A stretch of 6,765 nucleotides of DNA from an uncultured Bacteroidota bacterium (GTDB taxonomy: Bacteria > Bacteroidota > Bacteroidia > Chitinophagales > Chitinophagaceae): the NCBI GenBank assembly GCA_903905685.1, contig CAIVHI010000297.1:1-6765 (forward strand). Direction: 5' to 3'. Under the pieces are notes generated by a model. It was given only the letters and a program-made list of their open reading frames with translations, was not told where the DNA came from and searched no databases. Shown piece by piece: positions 1 to 6,133 of the stretch (position 1 is its first letter; the number at the start of each line of letters is the position of its first letter). Position numbers and translations under genes: made by a program.

Positions 1-774
1 ATCGGTACGGCCAAACCTTCCCCCGAAGAACTGTCGATGGTACGTCACCATTTTATAGATGAATTTCCCGTATCGCAAAATCTAACCGCCGCCGACTTTC
101 AAAGGCTGGCCGACGGCTACCTCAAGGAAATTTTCTCGACCCGCGAAACCGCCATAATTTGTGGCGGAACCGGACTCTACCTTAAAGCATTGTGCGACGG
201 GCTTGATGAAATGCCGGAAGTGAATGCGGAAGTAAAGTCCTCATTGGAAGCCGAGTACAAGGCTTTGGGTATGGCGTGGCTCCAAGCCCGCGTTGCGGAA
301 GAGGACCCCGAGTTTTGGGCCTCGGGTGAAGTGCAAAATCCCTCACGGATGTTGCGGGCATTGAGTTTCAAACGCAGTTCGGGTACGAGTATTATCGCTT
401 TCCGCACCAACAGTAGCCGCGCCCACGAATTCGACATTGTGAAATACGGCCTGCTTGTGCCACGGGAGGCGCTCTACGCCCGCATCAACACCCGTGTAGA
501 CCGCATGATAGCCGGTGGCCTATTCGAAGAGGCCGCCGGCCTATATCATCTGCGTCACCTCAAAAATCTGCAAACCGTGGGCTACACCGAAATCTTCGAC
601 TACCTAGACGGCAAGACCGATAAAACTCGGGCCATAGAGCTCATCAAACAGCATACAAGGCACTACGCAAAACGACAAATGACCTGGTTTGGCAGAGACA
701 AGGACATAACCTGGCTAGACACCACTACGGTAGCCTTGGCGGAAACGATTTTGAAAAGGATACCTACACTTTAG
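1..774 (+). CDS. miaA: tRNA dimethylallyltransferase MiaA, 5'-truncated by window edge
   Basis: MiaA transfers a dimethylallyl group from DMAPP to N6 of adenosine 37 in tRNAs that read UNN codons; it acts in the cytoplasm. The frame is open from base 1, so the gene starts outside the window. The first in-frame ATG (base 37) is internal, because the preceding codons already read IGTAKPSPEELS, a conserved MiaA stretch. Counting from base 1, visible family landmarks are GGTGLYLKAL (about 55-64), NPSRMLRAL (113-121), INTRVDRMIAGGLFEEA (about 162-178), TVGYTEIF (192-199) and TRHYAKRQMTWF (219-230), the tRNA-binding C-terminal region. About 257 residues are present of the usual ~300, so only the N-terminal P-loop segment is missing. 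The loop after RAL reads SFKRSSGTSI, where the family usually has something like E-x-TGKS, a mild divergence. The stop is TAG at 772-774. The next gene follows after 21 bases, suggesting an operon. Confidence 0.95.
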   Translation: MGTAKPSPEELSMVRHHFIDEFPVSQNLTAADFQRLADGYLKEIFSTRETAIICGGTGLYLKALCDGLDEMPEVNAEVKSSLEAEYKALGMAWLQARVAEEDPEFWASGEVQNPSRMLRALSFKRSSGTSIIAFRTNSSRAHEFDIVKYGLLVPREALYARINTRVDRMIAGGLFEEAAGLYHLRHLKNLQTVGYTEIFDYLDGKTDKTRAIELIKQHTRHYAKRQMTWFGRDKDITWLDTTTVALAETILKRIPTL

Positions 775-795
775 AGCACACCAATCAAATTCGAC

Positions 796-1323
796 ATGGA
801 CATCAAAGCCCTGATAGACGACAAATCGATATCACCCAAGGACAAGAACATGCAAATAGCCACTGCGATATTGGACGGACGTATCACATCAGCCACGCTG
901 CTTGCTTTTGCCCAAAAAGCCAAGGCTCCGGTGAAGGCTACCTGCATAGAGGCCATGGAGTTTGCCACGCAAACCAACCCTGCGATTACGGGTGCCGAAG
1001 TGCTCGATTTCGTACTGGCCAACCTACAGGACAAGGCACCGCGCGTGAAATGGGAATGCGGCAAGGTTGTGGCCAACACCATCCACCTGCACCCCAACCA
1101 CCTCGAAAAAGCCATTAACAACGTGCTCATCAACACCACCGATGCCGGCACCGTAGTAAGGTGGAGTGCCGCGACCGCTTTTGCAAGGATATTAGCCATG
1201 AAAACGCCACACAATGAAACTTTGGTACCCGCCTTGCAGAACGTGATGAACAACGAGGAGAAGAACAGCATCAAGAAGATTTATGCGGCTGCGTTCAAGA
1301 AATTAGGCGTTTCGGGGCGGTAG
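796..1323 (+). CDS. HEAT-repeat-like hypothetical protein, 175 aa
   Basis: I do not recognise a named family. The protein is small, apparently all-helical, and has no signal peptide or membrane segment. Four similar units can be aligned by eye: APVKATCIEAM (from residue 44), APRVKWECGKV (from 81), GTVVRWSAATAF (from 118) and NSIKKIYAAAF (from 157). Each has a V-K/R or similar pair followed by small residues, and the spacing is 37-39 residues. That period fits HEAT or Armadillo-type alpha solenoids, which usually serve as protein- or nucleic-acid-binding scaffolds. Nothing catalytic is visible, so a binding role is an inference from fold alone. The start ATG at 796 is the only reasonable one and has no Shine-Dalgarno sequence, as is usual in Bacteroidota. 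The 21-base gap after miaA and shared strand suggest co-transcription. A 167-residue frame on the opposite strand covers the same bases but looks like a shadow. Confidence 0.8.
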   Translation: MDIKALIDDKSISPKDKNMQIATAILDGRITSATLLAFAQKAKAPVKATCIEAMEFATQTNPAITGAEVLDFVLANLQDKAPRVKWECGKVVANTIHLHPNHLEKAINNVLINTTDAGTVVRWSAATAFARILAMKTPHNETLVPALQNVMNNEEKNSIKKIYAAAFKKLGVSGR

Positions 1324-1386
1324 GGAATGGGGAAGTAGGTAGCAACCTTAATTGGTTGGCAATCAGAAAGTCGCGATTTTGCCCGT

Positions 1387-1412
1387 CCTTTATCGGAAAG
1401 GCCCACTTTTTT
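1387..1412 (+). terminator. Weak candidate terminator after the HEAT-like gene
   Basis: CCTTT (1387-1391) and AAAGG (1397-1401) can pair around a 5-base loop. Five bases later there is a run of six T (1407-1412). An alternative pairing uses AAAGGC (1397-1402) with GCCTTT (1420-1425), followed by a T-rich stretch to about 1437. Both stems are short, so this is only a plausible end for the miaA/HEAT transcript in the 156-base gap before the protease gene. Confidence 0.25.
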
Positions 1413-1479
1413 CTTGCATGCCTTTTTGGCTTTTTTTACTTCTACAACTCGTAAACAAAGTATAGTTTAGCACTTCTAA

Positions 1480-2166
1480 ATGGCGGATTGCATTAAAACC
1501 ATAGATAAGATAAAGCCAAGCATCGCTCTAGTTTGCGTGTTGGAACGGGGCTCTTTCGTCGCACAGGGGAGCGGTTTTGTTTTTTCGGAAAATCGATTGG
1601 TAACCTGTTACCATGTTGTTTCCGACTTTGTGAAGGGAAGTGCAAACAAAATATTGCTCACTTTTGCCAACTCCTTGAGCAATGGCGGTTTGCCAATAGT
1701 AGCAACCGTAGATATTATTCACGAGTCAAATGATATCGCGGTATTAAAATTCAATGACAAGTCAAGATTGCCGATTCCTACCTTTAACGGAGAGGTAAAA
1801 GAAGGGTTGAGTGTCATATTTTCGGGATTCCCCTTGGGATTGCGTGCACTTACTACGCATCAGGGTATCATTTCTTCAATTACCATTGATTCCGCCGGAG
1901 CAAAGCGATACTTAATTGACGGCACGGTGAATACAGGAAACAGTGGGTGTCCGCTCATGACGATTGACGGTGAATTAATAGGAATAATAAATGCGACTCG
2001 AAGAGAGGATAGGGATTTGTTGAACCAAGTGGCCGAACTTTCAGAAGATGAGAACCATTTGGTACTTCACGGCATTGATTTGATAAAGGTTTATCAAGCT
2101 ATAATCAAGAATCTCCAATTGGGAATCGGGTATGCCGTGCCTTGCAGCTACATACCCCGAAATTAA
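1480..2166 (+). CDS. Trypsin-like (HtrA-type) serine protease, no signal peptide, no PDZ domain
   Basis: This is a chymotrypsin-fold serine endopeptidase of 228 aa. The full triad is visible: His45 in VTCYHVV, Asp85 in SNDIAVLKF and Ser155 in NTGNSGCPL, with the oxyanion-hole glycine at 153. GSGFVF (30-35), FSGFPLG (114-120), GELIGIINA (164-172) and GIGYAVP (215-221) match HtrA/DegP-like cores. Unlike classical HtrA it has no signal peptide and no PDZ domain; the chain ends about seven residues after the core. It probably acts in the cytoplasm on a restricted set of targets. Between GIINA and GIGYAVP, where HtrA proteins usually have a short turn, there are about 42 charged, helix-prone residues (173-214). 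The ATG at 1480 is the only good start; no Shine-Dalgarno sequence precedes it. The beta-flower gene begins 9 bases after the stop, so the two are very likely one operon. Substrate and role are unknown; participation in defence or stress response is speculation. Confidence 0.9.
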   Translation: MADCIKTIDKIKPSIALVCVLERGSFVAQGSGFVFSENRLVTCYHVVSDFVKGSANKILLTFANSLSNGGLPIVATVDIIHESNDIAVLKFNDKSRLPIPTFNGEVKEGLSVIFSGFPLGLRALTTHQGIISSITIDSAGAKRYLIDGTVNTGNSGCPLMTIDGELIGIINATRREDRDLLNQVAELSEDENHLVLHGIDLIKVYQAIIKNLQLGIGYAVPCSYIPRN

Positions 2167-2175
2167 GGTAAACTT

Positions 2176-2496
2176 ATGGAAAAATACTTCTACGGATTAA
2201 AGGGACACCCCATTGGCTTCATCAAGGCCGAAACGGTCTATGATTTGTATGGTAAGGCCCTCGGTTGGGTTGATGGGCTTTCCGTTTATGGCAAGACCGG
2301 GACTTTTGTGGGTAGGCTATACGTTGTTGGAGAAAATCATTACATATTGAAGTTCATCCTTGATTTGCAACCCCTTCCGCTTCAACCCAGAGAAATCCCC
2401 AATTTGTCGCCAGTGGAATTCGAAATTAGGCATGTCGAAAATATCGACCCGATTGAAGTACCGCCGGGATATGTGGATAGTTTTCAGTCCTCATAA
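2176..2496 (+). CDS. 4-fold beta flower-like repeat protein, 106 aa
   Basis: The first ~58 residues consist of a repeated unit of 16 residues with the pattern G-x-x-x-G-x-hydrophobic, then V-Y or a similar pair, then G. The copies are GHPIGFIKAETVYDLYG (10-26), GKALGWVDGLSVYGKTG (26-42) and a more divergent GTFVGRLYVVGENHYIL (42-58), with a possible degenerate start at 1-9. This pattern resembles proteins annotated as '4-fold beta flower', a small beta-repeat fold with no established function that I know of. The remaining ~45 residues are proline-rich and acidic, not repeated, and may be a tail for partner binding (inference). There are no cysteines, no signal peptide and no membrane segment. 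A weak AAGG (2165-2168) overlaps the protease stop codon and lies 7 bases before the ATG, one of the few ribosome-site-like signals in the window. The 9-base gap to the protease gene supports co-expression and perhaps physical partnership. Confidence 0.75.
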   Translation: MEKYFYGLKGHPIGFIKAETVYDLYGKALGWVDGLSVYGKTGTFVGRLYVVGENHYILKFILDLQPLPLQPREIPNLSPVEFEIRHVENIDPIEVPPGYVDSFQSS

Positions 2497-2652
2497 CAGC
2501 AAACCTCCTTTTCACGACAACACCGTTGGTGTCCTTGCAACTCGGTGAGCTACTGCCCCATATGCCTACTTTTGGCCCCTCCCCAACTGTTTCCGGGGTG
2601 TCGCCTCTCCCTCCAATCCCCCGTCATCCGCACCCACATTAGGTTTCAACGG

Positions 2653-2661
2653 TTATCCACA
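2653..2661 (+). promoter_or_regulatory. Perfect DnaA box upstream of nrdJ
   Basis: TTATCCACA matches the high-affinity DnaA box exactly. It lies 89 bases before the nrdJ ATG in the 254-base gap at 2497-2750. A second, inverted copy with one mismatch (TGTGGATAG, 2472-2480) lies at the end of the beta-flower gene. In E. coli, DnaA is known to bind upstream of nrdAB and tie its expression to replication. A similar role here is inference. A 9-base match can also occur by chance. I see no clear Bacteroidota promoter (TTTG with TAnnTTTG), NrdR-box pair or cobalamin riboswitch in the gap. Confidence 0.45.
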
Positions 2662-2750
2662 GGGGTGTTTATTTCTATTTTTCATGGGGTTGGTCGATTC
2701 CGGTACCTTAGCATCCCGCTTTTAGACAACGCAGTAAAAACGCATCTCCC

Positions 2751-5700
2751 ATGAAAACAAATTCAGCCAACAAGGGCCTCACTTTCAAGAGGTTCTACAC
2801 AAAGGACTCCGGCAGTCCGTTTGACTTGTTCGAATACGAGCACCGCACTTCGGTGATTCGCAACCCGACAGGCGAAAAAGTATTTGAAATGACTGATGTG
2901 GAGGTGCCTGCACAGTGGTCTCAGATAGCTACAGACATCTTGGCGCAAAAGTATTTCCGCAAAGCCGGCGTGCCACGTCCGGATGGCACTACGGGTAGTG
3001 AGACCTCTATAAAGCAGGTAGCGCACCGACTGGCGGGCTGCTGGCGCTTGTGGGGCGAAAAATACGGCTACTTCGCTACCGCCAACGATGCCCAAATTTT
3101 TTATGACGAATTGATATACAGTATATTATCGCAAAACTGTGCGCCTAACAGCCCGCAGTGGTTCAATACCGGACTTCATTCCAGCTATGGTATAGATGGC
3201 AAGGCGCAGGGACATTTTTATGTTGACCCCACCACAGGCAACTTGGAACGTTCGAAGAACGCCTATGAACGCCCGCAACCCCATGCTTGTTTTATATTGA
3301 GTGTGGAGGACGACTTGGTGAACGACGGCGGCATCATGGATTTGTGGGTGCGCGAAGCCCGCATCTTCAAATATGGCTCGGGCGTGGGCACCAACTATTC
3401 CAACATCCGCGCCGAAGGCGAGAAATTGAGCGGAGGCGGCACGTCAAGCGGCCTGATGAGCTTCCTGAAAATAGGCGACCGTGCTGCGGGTGCCATCAAA
3501 AGCGGTGGCACCACCCGCCGTGCCGCCAAAATGGTATGCCTCGATTTGGACCACCCCGAAGTGGAAAGCTTTATAGACTGGAAAGTAGAAGAAGAAAAGA
3601 AGGTGGCTGCGCTGATAGCCGCCGGCTATGCGTCGGACTATGAAGGCGAAGCCTATAAAACCGTATCGGGCCAAAATAGCAACAACTCGGTGCGGGTGCC
3701 TAACCTGTTTTTCAAAAACCTGCTGAATAACGAGAATTGGGACATGACGGCGCGTAGCACCGGCAAGGTGATGAAGAGCACCCCTGCCCGCGCCTTATGG
3801 GATAAAATTTCGTATGCCGCATGGCGTTGCGCCGACCCCGGCACCCAATATGACACCACCATCAATGAGTGGCACACGTGCCCCGAAGGCGGCAAAATAA
3901 GGGCCTCCAACCCCTGCTCCGAATATATGTTCCTCGACAACACCGCCTGCAACCTAGCGTCATTGAACTTGAGGAAGTTCCACAATGAAGAAACCGGAGT
4001 GTTCGACGTGGCCGGCTATGAATATATGTGCCGCCTCTGGACGGTGGTGCTCGAAGTATCGGTACTCATGGCGCAATTCCCCTCGCCCGAAGTAGCCCAA
4101 CTGAGCTACGATTACCGCACCTTGGGTCTGGGCTTTGCCAACTTGGGCAGCTTGCTTATGGTGAAAGGCATTGCCTACGATAGCGAAGAAGGCCGCGCCA
4201 TTGCGGGCTCCCTCTCTGCTATCATGACCGGCGTTGCCTATAAAACATCTGCGGAAATGGCGCAACATCTGGGAACCTTCCCCAAGTATGCCGAAAACCG
4301 CGAACATATGTTGCGCGTGATGCGCAACCACCGTGCAGCTGCCTATGATGCTGCCGATGCATATGATGGATTGGAAATCAAGCCCAACGGTATCAGTGCC
4401 AAGTATTGCCCCGACTACCTGCTCACCGCCGCCACCCACGCTTGGGACGATGCAGTGCGCTTGGGCGAAAAATACGGCTACCGCAATGCACAGGCCACCG
4501 TTATTGCACCAACCGGCACCATCGGTTTGGTGATGGATTGCGATACCACGGGCGTGGAACCCGATTTCGCACTCGTGAAGTTCAAAAAGCTTTCAGGTGG
4601 GGGGTATTTCAAAATCATCAACCAATCCATTCCCGCGTCATTACGCAAAATGGGCTACAAGCCCGACCAAATTGACGCTATCGTAAAATATGCGAAAGGT
4701 CACGGCACACTTGCAGGTGCACCGGGCGTGAATCCGCAGACGCTGAGCGAAAAAGGCCTGATAGCCTCCGAAATAGCCAAATTGGACAAAGCGGCCGACA
4801 GCGCTTTTGAGATAGGATTTGTATTTAATGTGTATACGCTTGGTGAAGAATGCCTGCAAAGGCTGGGCTTTACCCCGGAGCAATATTTCAATCAAGAATT
4901 CAACCTGCTTGAAGCACTCGGCTTTACCGATGCGGAAATTGATGCCGCCAACGACTACGTGTGCGGAACGATGACTGTGGAAGGGGCCCCATTCCTGAAG
5001 CACGAGCACCTTTCGGTTTTCGACTGTGCCAATACTTGCGGCAAGAAAGGCAAGCGATTCATTCATGCCCATGGCCACATTAAGATGATGGCTGCGGTGC
5101 AACCCTTCATCAGCGGAGCCATCTCCAAGACCATCAACCTGCCCAACGACGCGACTGTTGATGAAATCAAGGATTGCTACATGTTGAGCTGGGAAATGGG
5201 CCTTAAAGCCTGTGCCCTGTATCGCGACGGCTCTAAATTGAGTCAGCCGTTGAGCAACAAGAGCGACAAGAAGAAGAAAGAAGAAACAAAGGAAGAGGCA
5301 CCAGCGCCGGTTGCCGAAATGAAACACGATGCCACGCAACTTACGGTGAAAGAACTGCTCGACGAGGTGAATCGCCGCGTACAAGATAGTCCGGACACGC
5401 AACTGAAGCGCGAACTGAGCCGTATAGTGGAACGCAAACAGCTACCGGCAAAACGCAGGGGCTACACCATAAAGGGCAAAGTGGGCGGCCAAGCCCTGTT
5501 TTTGAGGACTGGTGAATATGGCGATGGCACCCTTGGTGAGATCTTTATTGACATGGCCAAAGAGGGTGCTACCATGCGCAGCCTGCTCAATAGCTTTGCA
5601 ATAGCCATCAGCGTAGGTCTGCAATATGGCGTTCCCTTGGAGGAATATGTGGACAAATTCATCTTCAGCCGCTTCGAACCATCGGGTCCCGTCGATCATC

Positions 5701-6065
5701 CGAACATCAAGAATGCCACTTCGGTGCTCGACTACATCTTCCGTTTGTTGGCTTACGAATACCTGGACCGCGACGACTTGGTGCATGTGCCCGACCCGGA
5801 GCGTAAAACCGCATCGCAGGAGTCGGCAGAATTGCGCCAACTGCAGGACCTGCAACAGGTTAAGATTGCAACGCCCAAAACGGTTTTGCAAAAAGCGAAA
5901 GCCATAGCGCCTACGCCTGCAATGGCCTCCACCAGTGCCGAGGTGAAGAAGCTGATGGGCACTAGCGCCGACGCTCCTGCTTGCCGCGCCTGCGGAAACA
6001 TCACCCAGCGCAACGGCACCTGCTACATGTGCCTCAACTGCGGCACCACCACGGGTTGCAGCTAG
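2751..6065 (+). CDS. nrdJ: Adenosylcobalamin-dependent (class II) ribonucleoside-diphosphate reductase NrdJ
   Basis: NrdJ reduces ribonucleotides to deoxyribonucleotides using a radical generated from coenzyme B12, so it works without oxygen and without a separate radical subunit. The 1104-aa chain is complete. The catalytic loop NPCSEYMFLDNTACNLASLNL (about 387-407) holds Asn387, Cys389 and Glu391, the NxCxE active-site trio. Cys180 in PHACFIL and Cys400 in NTACNLA are the likely redox pair that supplies electrons to the substrate. APTGTIG (586-592) is a conserved phosphate-binding segment. After the core comes a Lys/Glu-rich linker (about 836-850), then a TSCPD-type domain (about 899-1013). 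The tail has six cysteines (1078, 1081, 1091, 1094, 1097, 1103) in CxxC spacings, which probably re-reduce the active site and may bind metal. No N-terminal ATP-cone is evident. The ATG at 2751 gives the usual GLTFKRFYTKD N-terminus. The gene stands alone, with a DnaA box upstream and a hairpin downstream. Long antisense frames inside it (e.g. 4641-5402) are shadows. Confidence 0.97.
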   Translation: MKTNSANKGLTFKRFYTKDSGSPFDLFEYEHRTSVIRNPTGEKVFEMTDVEVPAQWSQIATDILAQKYFRKAGVPRPDGTTGSETSIKQVAHRLAGCWRLWGEKYGYFATANDAQIFYDELIYSILSQNCAPNSPQWFNTGLHSSYGIDGKAQGHFYVDPTTGNLERSKNAYERPQPHACFILSVEDDLVNDGGIMDLWVREARIFKYGSGVGTNYSNIRAEGEKLSGGGTSSGLMSFLKIGDRAAGAIKSGGTTRRAAKMVCLDLDHPEVESFIDWKVEEEKKVAALIAAGYASDYEGEAYKTVSGQNSNNSVRVPNLFFKNLLNNENWDMTARSTGKVMKSTPARALWDKISYAAWRCADPGTQYDTTINEWHTCPEGGKIRASNPCSEYMFLDNTACNLASLNLRKFHNEETGVFDVAGYEYMCRLWTVVLEVSVLMAQFPSPEVAQLSYDYRTLGLGFANLGSLLMVKGIAYDSEEGRAIAGSLSAIMTGVAYKTSAEMAQHLGTFPKYAENREHMLRVMRNHRAAAYDAADAYDGLEIKPNGISAKYCPDYLLTAATHAWDDAVRLGEKYGYRNAQATVIAPTGTIGLVMDCDTTGVEPDFALVKFKKLSGGGYFKIINQSIPASLRKMGYKPDQIDAIVKYAKGHGTLAGAPGVNPQTLSEKGLIASEIAKLDKAADSAFEIGFVFNVYTLGEECLQRLGFTPEQYFNQEFNLLEALGFTDAEIDAANDYVCGTMTVEGAPFLKHEHLSVFDCANTCGKKGKRFIHAHGHIKMMAAVQPFISGAISKTINLPNDATVDEIKDCYMLSWEMGLKACALYRDGSKLSQPLSNKSDKKKKEETKEEAPAPVAEMKHDATQLTVKELLDEVNRRVQDSPDTQLKRELSRIVERKQLPAKRRGYTIKGKVGGQALFLRTGEYGDGTLGEIFIDMAKEGATMRSLLNSFAIAISVGLQYGVPLEEYVDKFIFSRFEPSGPVDHPNIKNATSVLDYIFRLLAYEYLDRDDLVHVPDPERKTASQESAELRQLQDLQQVKIATPKTVLQKAKAIAPTPAMASTSAEVKKLMGTSADAPACRACGNITQRNGTCYMCLNCGTTTGCS

Positions 6066-6094
6066 GCGGAGGAATAATATACGGACTTAAAATC

Positions 6095-6133
6095 AGCAAG
6101 CCTCGGTTACCACATTGGTCGCCGAGGCTTGCT
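6095..6133 (+). terminator. 12-bp perfect hairpin after nrdJ, likely terminator
   Basis: AGCAAGCCTCGG (6095-6106) and CCGAGGCTTGCT (6122-6133) are exact inverted repeats separated by a 15-base loop that can pair further (ACC at 6109-6111 with GGT at 6117-6119). The stem is GC-rich and begins 29 bases after the nrdJ stop. No T-run follows on the + strand, so it is not a textbook intrinsic terminator; it may act as a 3'-end stabiliser. A short TTTT follows it on the - strand, so it might also stop transcription from the right. Confidence 0.6.

Noticed and set aside
771..1274. 167-codon - strand frame with hydrophobic, membrane-like stretches
   Set aside because: It is antisense to the HEAT-like gene, whose repeats and spacing after miaA make the + strand the real one; hydrophobicity arises from reversed Ala/Lys/Asn codons.
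1463..1470. TAGTTTAG as a Bacteroidota -7 promoter element for the protease gene
   Set aside because: One mismatch to TAnnTTTG, and the nearest upstream TTTG (1425-1428) is too far away for the usual spacing.
2520..2532. Small inverted repeat ACACC-GTT-GGTGT after the beta-flower gene
   Set aside because: Only five base pairs with a 3-base loop and no T-run; too weak to call a terminator or operator.
2497..2750. Possible cobalamin riboswitch before the B12-dependent reductase
   Set aside because: I looked for the conserved B12-box and core GCC-type motifs and saw none; the gap also seems short for a full element.
2545..2754. 69-codon + strand frame starting with GTG, whose stop overlaps the nrdJ start (ATGA)
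   Set aside because: The overlap looks like translational coupling, but the peptide has no family resemblance, the start is a weak GTG without ribosome site, and it spans the DnaA box region; it reads as intergenic sequence.
4641..5402. 253-codon frame on the - strand
   Set aside because: It lies entirely antisense to the conserved nrdJ coding region and has no recognisable domain; it is a shadow of third-position bias in nrdJ.
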